DNA from: Azolla pinnata
Lineage: Eukaryota; Streptophyta; Polypodiopsida; Salviniales; Salviniaceae
Length of the DNA: 64,000 nucleotides
Assembly: GCA_037176905.1 (NCBI GenBank)
Contig: JBBBWG010000002.1
Coordinates: 85,647-149,646 of the forward strand
Direction of reading: 5' to 3'
Positions 12,001 to 24,424 of this stretch are shown here, piece after piece (within the stretch, counting starts at the first letter, position 1; the number at the start of each line of letters is the position of its first letter). The position numbers and the translations under genes are program-made. Below the pieces are notes generated by a model. It worked only from the letters and a program-made list of their open reading frames with translations, ran no database searches and had not been told where the DNA came from.

Positions 12001-12990
12001 TCGGCCTTTTTTTTTGTGTGCTATCATATCAGGCAGGGAACCCAAATCACACTTTACAAGTAAGTGTAAACGGTTGATTCACATGACATGGGCAGTTCTA
12101 ATTCGCCCCGATCTATATCTAGCTAGCTGTTCATTTGAGCATGATTGGTATAGCTAGCAGCTTAGCTTCACATTCGTGTCAAGTCAAAGCAATGCTTTCT
12201 ACTAATGCAACTGGGGAGTCTCAGCCATGGTGCATGCACAATCAAACTGGCTATGAGCCCTCCCAAATCACAAGCTTCCTGGATAGACCAATGCTGAAGT
12301 GATTCAACCAACTTTTTTGCATATGAAAATGTTAGCTGTCTAGCATGCAAATTCGGTGGAGCTTGATTTCTACATGTATTTGATTCGACCCTCGGTAAGG
12401 TTCTTCTAGACACCAGCTGCTCGCCTAGGTGAATTTTTTTCCATTTCTAAGATTGAAAAATAAACAAAATAAAAACCATTCCAATGTTGATTGTTGTCCA
12501 TTCCAAATGTGTCGATGAATGGATCGATGCAAACTATGAATGAAACAATAATTTTGGTGCTTCCTAAAAAGTTTTGTACCCTGCAAATATTGCTACAAAG
12601 TTGAGAAGTTCTGTTTGATAACCATGGGCAGGCAGACATATTATGCACACTTCAATATTTAACTTCAACTCACATCTTTGGAGATATCTCTCATACTCTT
12701 GATGACGAAGATAAAGACACTTAGAGGTAAATTCTGGTGCCATGTGAAGGACCGTTTCAAATGACCTGAAGATCCTCTCCTACATTCCCAGAGATTGTTG
12801 CAACAAAGCCATTATACCAGGAATGAGATTTCATGATAGATAGACAAACACAAAGTTATATAAGCTTGGAACACTGATTGACAAGCATAAAGTCATGATC
12901 TTTATGAAGTATATAAAACTTGGAGACGTACAGTACAGCATGCATCACAGATCTCTGCTCGATTCAGAGGCTGAAATATATCAATCGACT

Positions 12991-14959
12991 TCACTGAACA
13001 GACATCGACAAAACTTGTTGTGCCAAAGCTGGAGTCTGTTGTAACAACTCCTTGAAGTTATTCTCCACCTCCTTCATCTGCCTCTGCAGATACTCTAATG
13101 ATGCCTATGCTCATAGAAAAAACTGAAAATGAGCTCACAAAAAACATTCTACAATCTACAATTTTTTTTTAAGCTTTTGAAACAGAAAAGGAAGGAAAAA
13201 CCCCCACCAAAAATATGCCCACTAATTTCTTGGATATCTATAGAAATATTCTACCCCATAAGTCTTCAAGATGATCAGATCATCCCTAAGTTCTCAAAAA
13301 TAATTATCACCACAATTTCATACAGAGAGATGATCCCAGCCCCGATTAGGCTCCGTAAAACCACCACTTATCACCTTTACTTGTTAACACAAATTCATAC
13401 CGCATGGAAATTATTGATAAACTCCTCCGAATACTTGCAAGATTTGTGCAAAACGGACAACTGTGATAGTTTCAATCAATGTGACGGGGAGGAGGGAATA
13501 ATAGATGGACCTGCAAAGTGTTGAGCGTGGTTTCACACTCCTTGCTCTTCGCTTGGTGTTCCTTGATTATGTCTTCCCTGGGCTCTAGAATAAACCTGCA
13601 AAGAACTCCTTAAAACTGTTAAAATTTGATACCTTGAAGATGATCCATAAACTAGGCAAGATGAGGAAGATATCAACGATCCGAACAAGCAACATACTCA
13701 CGTTCTTCCTGCATCAAAACACATACAACATTGCATTTCTTTTCAAAAATATGGAAGACCAGCAACAACAACCAAAAACGAAAAAACGTGTTCAATTAGT
13801 TTCAGCTCAACCCGCATAGTTCCCAACCTTCAAATTGTCTTAGGCTTCGTGTTGTACCCAATTAGAATTACGACTATAGCCTTTCTATTTGCACTAGTAA
13901 TTTTGTTTCAACCCCGAAAGATGCACATAAACATGATTTATGCATGCGCACATACAGACACATACACCTCTACAGAAGATATGCATACATAAAATACATG
14001 CATCAAGAAATAGGAAATACAAGTGTAAGGTTGAGCATATTTCCAGAATTCGATAAAAAATCTCTGTATTTGGTTATGAACACTCAACAAAAGCATTCTA
14101 TATCTGTGTAACCCTGTTCTCGCCTGCTGTTTTTTTGTAGCCTTTAAGATATCTCAAGTTTTCAAGAGCCCACAATTTCCACATTGACATGTATGTGGAC
14201 ATGATACGGTCAAATCACAGAAAGGCATACATACATAGAGACATGTGTATGTAAACACGTATACTTGAAATAATATGGAAGCACACGCTATAATGCATCC
14301 TATATCACAATGTAACCCTACTAAAATATGCACATCTAAACATGTTCTGAAGCGATACAAAATATGCAAATGTATGGTGCAGCATGCATGCATGCCTTAT
14401 TCCGGTTTGAGCGTATGTTCTTTACATTTTCACGGTGTACATCTTGAGGTAGGAACTTACCGACAGATTTATAGGTATTTCCCTCGGATAACCGTTCAAG
14501 CTCCTCAAGGGTAAGGATTGTGCGTTTCTTCTCCGCTTCTTTACTCCTGATCTGCATCTGAACCTACATCACATCCATCCACACAGAAAAGATAAATGGA
14601 CAGTACACTAACCGAGAAAAGAAGACCACAAAGCAAGAAATTTTTTTTTGTGATTTATACATATGAATGTGCATAGCCAGCACAGTTAACTTATGACCTG
14701 CTTGAGCTTTCCCGTGGTTTCCACTAATCTCGATTGAAGCTCCAGGAAAGCCTAAAAAAAAAGCAATACAAACCAGACATGACCATGAGACGAAGATGAA
14801 GAAGAAGATGAAGAAGAAGAAGAAGAAGAAGAAGAAGAAGATGGAAATGGAGATGAGAAATGGAGCAGCAAATTTGCATTTTGGGGTGCTTAGGGATGGG
14901 AAAGACTGCAAGAGAGCATGGGGTAAGTAAGTACCTACCTCCTTATTGATTTCTGCCAT
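12991..14959 (-). CDS. PFD1: Prefoldin subunit 1
   Basis: Exons in coding order are 14959-14939, 14751-14698, 14563-14461, 13708-13702 (7 nt), 13595-13511 and 13104-12991, giving 127 residues, the usual size of the family. The protein starts MAEINKE-AFLELQSRL, continues LVETTGKLKQ and VQMQIRSKEAEKKR, then TILTLEELERL, NTYKSVG-RT-FILEP, and ends in a second helix (EYLQRQMKEVENNFKELLQQ). This is the two-helix coiled coil with a central hairpin of a beta-type prefoldin subunit. Prefoldin is a hexameric cytosolic co-chaperone that passes unfolded actin and tubulin to the CCT chaperonin. The microexon GAAGAAC is needed to restore the conserved GRTF motif; without it the joined frame hits a stop. 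Its sites (GATGCAG before, GTGAGT after) are strong. Confidence 0.93.
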
Positions 14960-15027
14960 GACTCCAGTTAACCTCGGTTGGGTTGCAAGAAACAGATGGA
15001 GAGCTGGTAGAAGAAAGAAGGCTCTGT

Positions 15028-15029
<2 letters not shown>

Positions 15030-15075
<46 letters not shown>
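15030..15075. repeat. (GA)n microsatellite at the 5' side of PFD1
   Basis: About 22 uninterrupted AG dinucleotides lie 70-115 bp upstream of the PFD1 ATG; on the gene's own strand it is a CT run. It is probably in the leader or core promoter. Confidence 0.9.
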
Positions 15076-15078
<3 letters not shown>

Positions 15079-16144
15079 TTGCTGGAAACTTATTTCAGAG
15101 GATACCCCCAAAGGGCTCTTTGGACATGGAAGCTTCATAAATGAAAACACTGCAAAGAAGGGAGGGAGGGAGACAGATTCTTATGTATAAATTGCGAGAG
15201 ACGAGAGACGCTTACGCGGGTTCTGTAAACTCTGCTTCTTCGATGATGATGATGAGGATGATGATGATATCAACCCATGATTAAATCGGTCGTTTTGTTG
15301 CGCATTATCATTACATCGACTGGTTAATCGGTCGATTAACGGACCGACTAATTTGATCAGGCAAAAATGGCGCAGAGATAATGGATAATCGCAAATTTTG
15401 ACTGTTCTAGCCTTGTGTCTATATAGAGAGTTTGCGCTTGTAGACAATGTTCGCATATAGTGTGTGTCTTGTCTGTGTCAAGAAAGGCTATTTAGGGGGG
15501 ATTCCGAGAGCAAGTGCTTGCGTGCAATGCTTGTGTATATGTATACGATTGTGCGTTTCTTTTGCTAAGCATGATTCCGTCGAGGGACATCGAGACATGT
15601 TTTTAACACAGGTCAAAATGCTCAAGCCTTCCACGATATGTACACGAGGGGAAAAAAAAAGTCTTGAGCTCAATTCTCCTCACATTCAAAAGGTAGATAT
15701 ATACAGCACCGAATTGATGTAATCTTAATGAACTGGAAGCAAATACTTCCTGTTAGTTGAATATCTTGATGTATAGGTATCATGTCGGTTTTTTGGGCAA
15801 TAGATTTGGGATTCAAAGCGAAAGCGCTGTGTTCCTGCGCATCGCCCTCCTGCAAGAAGTGACTCATTGTTCTTTGAGTAAAAATTGAGCAGGATTTCAT
15901 ATCATACAATGAATGCTCGATCTGCCTGATCTATATGAAGCCCAGGTCAAGAAAGCCAATTTGGTCATGTTTGTTGATGTAGGAACGGTTGCATGAAATA
16001 TTGCTGAAAAGTCTGCACATAATGCACGCAATACCGATACATTGAATATTGTAAGATTCAATTGGTCTAACAACATTCAGAGATCTAACTTCTGAGGTTT
16101 ATTTAACATTGCCCAACAAAACACAAGGATTCGAGACAAAAGAA
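15076..16144. other. Intergenic region between PFD1 and the GOS12 gene
   Basis: This holds the PFD1 promoter side and the GOS12 3' side. Visible items are a GAT-type triplet run at 15240-15272 and a small palindrome TTAATCGGTCGATTAA near 15325. I see no gene in it. Confidence 0.5.
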
Positions 16145-19087
16145 TCATTTCGATAACCAATATATTATAAGAAAGAGTGTGCAAACAGCAATCACAGCTG
16201 ATAGAATGATGGTATCCTTCGACTTCTTTCGCTTTATAGCACCTGGAGTGAAACAATTAGCTTCGGTTACATTTCTAAAGGTATAATCTAGAATTGTTGA
16301 GCATATAAGTTGTGACTGATTAATAAAAAAAATCAATAATGTCAGTCTAGCGAAATCGTTTATAGAACAAATGCACATAAAATGACAAGAAAAAGCTCTG
16401 TTTGCATCACAAATACAATCACAATTAGAATTGCACGTATGATTTGTGACTTATGACTTAAATTGATAAAACATGTAAATAGCTGAAGTTACATGCAACA
16501 AGATTATATGATAATTTCACCACAATCGAATGATAAAAATCTATAATTGCACGAATATTTGGAAAGGGTAGATTATAGCATTTTCTAGAATTGGACATAT
16601 AACTTGTGAGTTTACTGACTTACCCAATATGCCACGGATTGCAGGGAATTGATCACCTAAATGCTTGAGTCTCCCTTGTATATCTACAAATATGTTCCTC
16701 TGTGATAACAAGGCTCCTCTTGTTGCGTGTGCTTGGTTAATTACCTCATCTAACTGAGAATATATACATCCAAAACCGTGTTACAAACAACTAGGTGGAT
16801 AATGTCGGGGGATTTCAGTAAATGTATTACCTGATTGATGTTTCCGTAAATAGCTGATCTCTCCCTCAACAAGCTTGCCTCTGGTGACAAGGTTCCTGAC
16901 GCCTACCAGATACAGAAAATGCAATAAGAATCTAGTGATAATGTGAACGTCATACAATTGTCAAGCACTGTAATAATACCTTATTGACAGTAACATCATC
17001 CCGAGATGATCTTAGAAGTTCTGCATGCTCTCGGATAGACTGGATGTTGCCTCGTGTTCTCTTAAACTCCTGTGGCAGGTTTAAATGCAAATCTCTATCT
17101 TTTCCTCTCACCCTTGAATCTAACTTCAATGTATTATTCGGTGAAAGTTCAGACCAAGAGCGATATACTAAAACCTCAACCCTCTGTATTAGCCAATTTT
17201 CTATGATAGAGAGGTATTTTCGTGCATGGTATTATTCTTAACCTATATGACAGTAACCATGAAGTGTATTCTATGAAATTGCCTGGTGAAGGACACAAAT
17301 GAAGAAGCTTCTTTGATTTATCATTCTAGAGACGGAGAAAATATTGTAATTCCTGTAAAAATTTAGCTCTAACCAACCAAAAGTATAACCTGATTAAACT
17401 CGTGAAGGATATCCCTATGTCGTGCAAGCTTTTGTGTCACTGATGTAGTTGTAGCTCCTTCTGATGTGATCCGACCCATGGCATCATTAACAGCAAGTAG
17501 CTTCTTCAGCAAGGAATCTATTTCAGCTTCCATAGACTTCCATGAGTCATCAGGTGCAGATCGTCTGTCCTTATATCCTGCATATCAAAGAGGAACTTGG
17601 TAAATCATGTTTCACAGTCATGTTTCACCTACATGTGGTTTTAGGTTTCCAAATAAGAGGGCTTCAGCCTACAACAGAATATATTTAAGACTCTAATCAC
17701 ATCCTGCGAGATATATATAAGATTCTAAGAAGATTAAATGTTAAAAATTCCAAGAGATCATGATAACAGTGACCTGTAGTGTCTCGTAACAATGAAGTGC
17801 AGGAGAAATAGATAAAGAATATGTTCCAGCTTAAGTAAACTACAAGATGGTCAATTGCACATTTACAGAATTAATGCATTCTCAACTAGCACGGGATATC
17901 CTGTACATAAATGGCTGATGGCAATCAGCTTCAGATCGTCTCCTGTATCCAAGAAACGTGCAGAATTTAAAATGATAGCTTCAAAGGCCATCATTTGATT
18001 CTCTCGTAAGAGCATGCCATGAACAATGCAAACATAATTCCAGCTAAACAATACCAATGTGTCCATTATTTTCCAAATTCTATAGATGTCCAAATCCATG
18101 ACTACAAATTATGAAAAGAAATACATACATCATGCAAGGCTGTGTCACTGAAGTGAAGTATATCAGAGGCATCACAAGAGAGGGAAAAAAGGTCTTCACT
18201 GCTAAGATTAACGTTGTTAATTAGCAGCTGAATAGTAAAATTTCCAATAAACTCTTTTTCTTCACAAGCTTTAACATCGTTTTATTCATCATTGTTCACA
18301 GTTCTAACAATATTGCTGCCAGACGCATATAATCTATAATGAAAAAACAGAATGTTGTTATTCTTGGTCTTTTATCAAGCTTCTCAGTTGAATCGCAGCT
18401 TCAACAAGCTTTACAGATGAAGCAACAATAGTGACATAAACCAATTCACTAGCAAAAGGTTACCAGAAAAAAAGCTGATTTTTCTTCACAAAGATTAGCA
18501 GATTAAAAGCTTCTTCTACTTTTTCTATCCTTCTTCACCAATCAATTGATCAAGTTTAAAATCTAAGACAGACGAGTGCTATGTGAAGGCACAAAAGACA
18601 CAATTCAAGATCTTTGATTCTTCGCTATGCTTAAGATAGACGATTTTTCTCCAATCTTCTTAGTTTTTGTAAAAAGGGTCCCAGATGGCGTACAAGAATG
18701 CTACTTTAACAATTCGAAAAGATACAATCTACAGGAAGAAAGAAAAAAACCAAAGATTTCCTCCGTTCGTTTCTTGTTCATCCAACTGTGAAACTGATTC
18801 CAAAAGGAAAGCAGAGGAAAGCACATGAGAGAAGATTCCCTGCTTTATCCACATTGATCTTGTCCATCATACAAATCAAGTGGCAAATCCCACTACTACC
18901 AAAGATTGGAAAAAATCAGTAAATGCATGGAGGGAGGGAGGGAGAAAGAGGGAGTGAGCGAGAGTTAAGACTCACCGCCATTCACAAGAGTAGAGGAAAG
19001 CTTGGCGTAGGAGGAGAGCTTGAGATCGAGATCACTTTCTAGCTTTCTGGCGTCTCGACGGAGCTCTTCCCAAGCTGAGATTTCCAT
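16145..19087 (-). CDS. GOS12: Golgi Qb-SNARE of the GOS12 (GS28) type
   Basis: Exons in coding order are 19087-18976, 17577-17390, 17069-16980, 16902-16831, 16753-16624 and 16242-16145, giving 229 residues. The start MEISAWEELRRDARKLESDL matches the N-terminal helix of plant GOS12. Next come SWKSMEAEIDSLLKKLLAVN, TTTSVTQKLARHRDILHEF and REHAELLRSSRDD, then the SNARE helix (SAIYGNINQLDEVINQAHAT, then GALLSQRNIF with the probable zero-layer Gln). The C-terminal anchor is TIILSAVIAVCTLFLIIYWL, nearly identical to what I recall of the Arabidopsis tail. The family acts in ER-Golgi and intra-Golgi vesicle fusion as a tail-anchored cytosol-facing protein. Intron 1 is about 1.4 kb and holds no other recognisable exon. 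Confidence 0.94.
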
Positions 19088-19202
19088 CGCACCGGCTGCA
19101 ACAGGTCGTCGTGCCTACAGATCTAAATCATGCAGGCGGAGGAGCATCGAAATACGCTCGCCGTCGCCATCGCCATCGTGTTTGCTGTCTCTTCCGCAAG
19201 CG

Positions 19203-19203
<1 letters not shown>

Positions 19204-19244
<41 letters not shown>
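19204..19244. repeat. (CT)n microsatellite upstream of the GOS12 gene
   Basis: About 20 CT dinucleotides lie 115-160 bp upstream of the ATG at 19087; on the gene's strand it is GA. It is followed by GATCGATCGA. Confidence 0.9.
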
Positions 19245-19247
<3 letters not shown>

Positions 19248-19297
19248 CGATCGAGGGGCAATTCCGTAAATAACCAAAACCACCCGAAATAAATAAA

Positions 19298-19592
19298 ATG
19301 TATGCATGCATGTATGTATGTATGTGCGTATGCATGCATGCATGCATGTATGTTTGTGTGCATGCATGCATGCATGCATGTTTGTGTGTATGCATGCATG
19401 CATGCATGTGTGTTTGTGTGTATGCATGCACGCATGTATGTATATTTATGTGTATGCATGCATGCATGTATGTGTGCTTGTGTGTATGCATGCATGCATG
19501 CATGCGTGCGTATGCATGCATGCATGTATGTGTGCGTATGCATGCATGCATGCATGTATGTGTGCGTATGCATGCATGCATGTATGTATGCA
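19298..19592. repeat. ATGC/ATGT/GTGT tetranucleotide array
   Basis: TATGCATGCATGCATGTATG-type units with GTGTGTTT interruptions recur for about 295 bp, in loose higher-order units of about 40-50 bp. Open frames across it are by-products of the repeat (Met-His-Ala-Cys runs) and are not genes. Confidence 0.9.
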
Positions 19593-20512
19593 TGAAGGAT
19601 GGAAGGAACTGAAGGGTTTATGTCCGATATCGGATCTGCAGATTCGGAGAAAAGAGTCTTCAATGGACTGGAACATGCGCTGTAGCAGATCGGGCGATTT
19701 TACATAGTCAGAACTTGTCTCGAGCCGAGAACATCCTTGACGAGAACAGTGGCGAGGTTCGACATGTGCTCGCCCAGAATTAATCTGCCTCGATCCGACT
19801 AGCACGACGCCTGCTCGAGCTGCACAGGCTTCGGATCCGATCGAGAGGGTTAATTAATTGATTAAAACCTTGCAAATCATCCCTTAATCGTCTGCTCCTC
19901 GATGTACGCAACGGTCGCCATATTCTCTGATGCATGTGGCCCATCAAGCCCAAAACGACTCGATTCATGCAGAGCTGCGGCCAAGAACATCAAGCTGCAT
20001 ACAGTGAAGCATATCTTCTGATATCCCGGTGGGGGCACGATGCCTACTTGTAAGAACAACCCAACACGCTTACAACACATTGAAGAGCCCAGAACAACTA
20101 GCCAAGCCCGGTGTTCTGCATTGTGGGCATCGGCACTAGCACTGGCTTTTTTGATATATGGTCTTATGCCTGCGCGACCGAGAGAGCCCTTTCCTGTCGA
20201 ACATCTCGATCAATTAGCTCAAGTCTTCGATGTTTTCATTAGATTGATCGGGTGTTCTGGGGAAAACTAATAGAAACCAGTTGCAAGATCCACATGAAAA
20301 GAATCGATCACACTGAGCGCTTCTTCTGTTTCGCCTGACGCTCACCGATTCAGCGCTTCGTATCGAGGGCTAGTCACAATGTAAAAATTACAAGCTGTCT
20401 ACGTCGACACCGATCGGACAAGAAGCTTTTACTCGATCACCGAGATTTTCTCTGATGTCGCTTCGCATCGAGGCATTGTCAGCTCAATTGATTGACAAAC
20501 GCGCGAGACATT
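19593..20512. other. Intergenic region downstream of the PPR gene and upstream of GOS12
   Basis: The sequence is of mixed composition with no family-recognisable frame. It probably includes the PPR 3' UTR on its right side. Confidence 0.45.
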
Positions 20513-22918
20513 TCAGTTTTGCATCGTCGTCACCTTTCTTTCCATCCTGAGAGCTTCGATTCGCATCGCTTCGTTCCGCAGGCCACATTCCAAATACACG
20601 TTCGTCATGCACACGTATGCAGCTTCGCAATCCACATCCAACCGCACCATGCGTTCAAACGCAGCTCTGGCGAGCTCGACGTCGCCCCGCGCTCTGCACG
20701 AGCGCAGCAACGAGGCCCACGCCGGGAAATGGTCGGGGTCGGGCATCTTTCTAATTATAGCCGCGACTTTCCCGAATTGGCCAGCTCGGCCGAAAAGGTC
20801 GAGCATGCAAGTGTAGTGCTCCGCGGTCGCGACGACCCCATGACCCGAGCTCATCTTCTCAAAATACATTTGGCCCTTCTCGACGAGACCCGAATGACTA
20901 CACGAGCTGAGCACGATCGCATACGTGATGCAACTCGGCTTGATACCCCCTTCGATCATCCGGTCGAACAGCTCCACAACCATCTTGTCCTGCCCGCGTC
21001 GAGCATACCCAGCTATCAATGCAGTCCAAGAGGCTTCATCTTGAACCACCAGCTCGTCGAAGATGTCATGTGCTTCCTCAGGTGCCCCGCATTTCGCGTA
21101 CAAATCCACTATCGCGGTCTCGATCAGGGCCTCTCTCTCCGTCGATCCTTCCCCTCTCTCGATCCGCGCATGTATCGCTTTGCCTCTTCCGATCGCAGCT
21201 ACGCTTGCGCACGCTTTCAGTGCGCAGATCGTCGTGAGCGCATCTGGAAACAGGCCTTCTTGCTCCATCTTGCCGAAGCACTCGAGCGCATCTTCGCCTC
21301 GTCCAGCGTGGGCATATCCCGACATCAGCGAGTTCCACGAGATCGCGTCTCGAATCGGGAGGCTCCCAAACACTCGCCGCGCCTTTGCCAGCACGCCGCA
21401 CCCCGCATACATGTCCAACAACGCGTTGGAAAGCACAAGATTCCGCGATAGCGCTTCCTCGGCGACGATCCTCGCATGCAGCTTCTCGCCTTTGCTCGAT
21501 GCTCCTGAGAAGCCGCAAGCTTTCAAGGCGCATACCATTGTAAACCCGTTCGGGCAGACGCCCTCGCATTGCATCCTCTCAAAGCAATCGAATGTCTCTT
21601 CGTTATGTTCCTGTTCTGCATAAACAGCCATAAGCGCCGTCCAAGTGACCACATCCCGGAGAAGAAGGCGGTGAAACATTTCGCATGCTTCTCCAAAGGC
21701 GCCACATTGAGCATACATATCCACTAATGAGGTGCCGAGGACAGCGTCGCTCTCCAGCAAATCCTCTTCCACTATTTGGCCATGCACTTCTTTTCCCGTC
21801 TCCAGCGCTCCGATGCATCCACAAGCTTTCAGCGTGAGAGCATAGGTGAATGGGTCTGGATACAGACCTTCGTAGCGCATCATTTCAAAGTAGCACATCG
21901 CTTCTTCGCCACGCCGTTGATCGACATATCCGGAAATCAGTGCATTCCAAGTTACCACATCATGAATCAAAAGCTCATCAAACGCTCGTTGTGCACGGGC
22001 GAGTGCACCTGATTTAGCATACATCTCGATCAGTGCATTTCCGATCGAGCTATGTTTCCCACCTCGCAACCCATCATTTACGACCATTGCGTGTATTTTT
22101 AGACTCTTGTTGTTAGATCTACTACAGGCCTTCAAGATGCATGTGAAAGAAATTTCGTTCGGCGCAAGACTCTCACACTGCATCCGTTCAAAACAGTCAA
22201 ACGCTTCGTAAATGTGGTCATGCTGGACATATCCTACTACAAGTGCAGTCCAGAGAACCACATCATGGACCAAAATCTCATTGAAAATAACTAGTGCTTT
22301 TGCAAATATGCCACATTTTGCGTACATATCCACCAATGCAGTTCCGATCAAAACATTTCCTTTCATCGATCCATCTTTTACAATCTCTGCATGTATTTGC
22401 TCCCCTTTGTCGAGTGCCCCTATGCTTCCACAGGCCTTTAAGATGCAGAGAAAAGTGACTTCGTTTGGAGGTATACCATGCCATAGCATCTGTTCATAAT
22501 ACATTAGCGCAACTCCGCCATGCCCACATCTGGCATATCCTGATATCAACGCGGTCCATGAGACTACGTCTCGAGCACGAAGATGATCAAAAACTTCCTG
22601 AGCTTTCACGAGACATCCGCATTTTGCATACATGTTGATTAGCATGCTGCCAACATGAGCATCATCTCTGCCAAACAGCCCACTTTCAAGAATAGTAGCA
22701 TGTACCTTGATACCCTTTTCCAGGTCTTTCTGTTTACCGCAAACCTTGAGCAATCCCATAAGCCTGCCATAATCGTCTACTCCTCGATGATCCCGATGGT
22801 ATAGATTCAACAAGCTTTGTACTCCTCCTCCGTAAATCGGCCCCTTTCCCTTTCTTCTCTTTCCTTCTTGATGCTCTCCTGTGCTCCTTGTTCTTCTCCA
22901 AAGCAAGCGCTTCTGCAT
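20513..22918 (-). CDS. PLS-type pentatricopeptide repeat protein, no DYW domain
   Basis: A single exon of 801 residues runs from ATG 22918 (MQKRLLWRRTRSTG); the frame is open some 55 codons further upstream but contains no ATG. The basic, Ser/Thr-containing N-terminus suits mitochondrial or plastid import. From residue about 60 onward, P, L and S motifs recur every roughly 100 residues: six L-type blocks with KACG...KG.(Q/K)(I/V)HA.I, each followed by MYAKCG and DVVSWTALI.GY motifs. The last block (VLSSCSHSGLVEKGQMYFEK) leads to an E1-like tail with PAWASLLRSCRARGDVELA and AAYVCMTNVY. The protein stops about 25 residues later, without E2 or DYW deaminase. PLS-type PPRs bind organelle RNA, usually for C-to-U editing; without DYW it would need a partner or act in another step. 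The target is unknown. Confidence 0.9.
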   Translation of the reverse strand: MQKRLLWRRTRSTGEHQEGKRRKGKGPIYGGGVQSLLNLYHRDHRGVDDYGRLMGLLKVCGKQKDLEKGIKVHATILESGLFGRDDAHVGSMLINMYAKCGCLVKAQEVFDHLRARDVVSWTALISGYARCGHGGVALMYYEQMLWHGIPPNEVTFLCILKACGSIGALDKGEQIHAEIVKDGSMKGNVLIGTALVDMYAKCGIFAKALVIFNEILVHDVVLWTALVVGYVQHDHIYEAFDCFERMQCESLAPNEISFTCILKACSRSNNKSLKIHAMVVNDGLRGGKHSSIGNALIEMYAKSGALARAQRAFDELLIHDVVTWNALISGYVDQRRGEEAMCYFEMMRYEGLYPDPFTYALTLKACGCIGALETGKEVHGQIVEEDLLESDAVLGTSLVDMYAQCGAFGEACEMFHRLLLRDVVTWTALMAVYAEQEHNEETFDCFERMQCEGVCPNGFTMVCALKACGFSGASSKGEKLHARIVAEEALSRNLVLSNALLDMYAGCGVLAKARRVFGSLPIRDAISWNSLMSGYAHAGRGEDALECFGKMEQEGLFPDALTTICALKACASVAAIGRGKAIHARIERGEGSTEREALIETAIVDLYAKCGAPEEAHDIFDELVVQDEASWTALIAGYARRGQDKMVVELFDRMIEGGIKPSCITYAIVLSSCSHSGLVEKGQMYFEKMSSGHGVVATAEHYTCMLDLFGRAGQFGKVAAIIRKMPDPDHFPAWASLLRSCRARGDVELARAAFERMVRLDVDCEAAYVCMTNVYLECGLRNEAMRIEALRMERKVTTMQN

Positions 22919-24424
22919 GTCCGACTTGTCATTTGCAAGAAGGTAGGGGGAAGCCAAGCCATGGCGGCTATAACAAACCCGTCCTTTCTCCCCTGCTTCA
23001 AATGACAGCAAAACAACTAGGTTGAAAATGTAGGGTGGAAAGAAAGAAATCTGTTCTTGAAAATCCTCTGTTCTCTGTGATCTCTAACCATCGCTCTCAT
23101 GGCACATACCTCTGAAACTCCATGGCTACAGACAAATTCGCCCAACAAAAGACATGGCCAGAAGAATGGTACTGAATCCTTAAAATGCATGAATTGGGCA
23201 TTTCTCTCTATGATGTCAAGAAAAAAGTTGTTCAAATTTTCCAATCCCAAGACTCCAACATGTTAAGGTCTTCGTCGGATCGATACCAAGGTGGATGTTT
23301 TCTAACACTTTTGAAGCCACAAATGATCTGATCGGTGGCACACATCTGCGAAATATGCGAGAGGATGATGCAAGATATAGTGATGCAAGTTCGCAACCGG
23401 CAAAAGATCAAGTGCTTTTTTTACTGGAAAAACTCGCTTTGGTACATTGGGTTCAACAAGCTATTCCAGAATTGGGCCGAGGAGTTTACAAGACAAGCCA
23501 ATGTTTACATCGAATTTCCGTAGGATGTTTGTCCTGATAATGAACATTCTACCTACCGCCATAGTATTTCTCGGGCATATGTATGACGAGAATGGGATTA
23601 ATCTGATAGTTATTGGACAAGTAATGGGTATACCACCAAGTTTGTAATGGGTATAATGTAGTGTTGGTCCTAATCTGATCGTTTTTGCCGAATATTCAAG
23701 TTACGTTGTCACGATCATTATCGCGAGGTTCATGATTGTTTTGTCGAAAACAATCACATATGACAGGCATGAAATAGAAATTATATCATTACAATTGTCA
23801 TTCACTTCATTATTTATCGGTTGCATGCATCCATCAGCTCAAAAAGGTAAGGGAGCTAATGATACAAATCTTCGAGTGATTATTAATAATACTCGAGCAG
23901 TTCAATCATATTCACTCAATAATGAGATTGGAGATGAGCACCAACCTTGTTGTCGAAGAACAATGCTTTTTCCCAATTCTATTGAAAGCTTGGCAAAGCA
24001 GGCAAATCACTAGTTATAATAATCCCCTCGAAAAACGTCTCATTGGCTTCTTGAATTATTGGACCAACCTTTCTCCAGTCGTATAACTTGCTTCAATTCT
24101 ATAAGATCCTCGAATTTTGTAACGCTCGTAAACTCTCACGTGGCTCCATACTTTGGCTTTAAAAAACAGCTAAACCAAAAGTTATCTAATCACCAACAAG
24201 GCTTTTAGCTCGCATGGTGCGATCGACAATTGGAAAGGATTCCGCAGATAGCACCATATCCATCGGTGCATAACGGCAAGAACGTGATGATTCCTAACAT
24301 AGATTTCTTCAATCTCTTAGACCTTTTATCAGCCATATGTTATGGTTTACTGGTGTCCTTGCTCAACACTCTACAATGCTACTAAACAAACCTGAGATTC
24401 CCATATATATATATATATTACAGG

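Larger units (their letters stand above)
10320..12990. other. Intergenic region: MYC upstream region and PFD1 downstream region
   Basis: Nearest the MYC start is GA/CT-rich leader-like sequence with a CT run at 10691-10705. Telobox-type motifs (AAACCCTAA and variants) occur at about 10963-11008. A T/C run lies at about 11290-11330. A direct duplication of about 145 bp occupies 11704-12000. No gene could be supported between 11010 and 12990, and the open frames there are short and lack family signatures. Confidence 0.55.

Noticed and set aside
19298-19612. Cys/Met/His-rich open frames that look like small cysteine-rich peptides
   Set aside because: They are direct translations of ATGC/ATGT arrays, open in several frames and on both strands. 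The same applies at 25727-26036, 42800-43566 and 50567-51028.
23295-24013. Short plus-strand frames that could be a decayed gene or transposase
   Set aside because: No motif could be recognised in any frame, and composition does not differ from the surrounding spacer.
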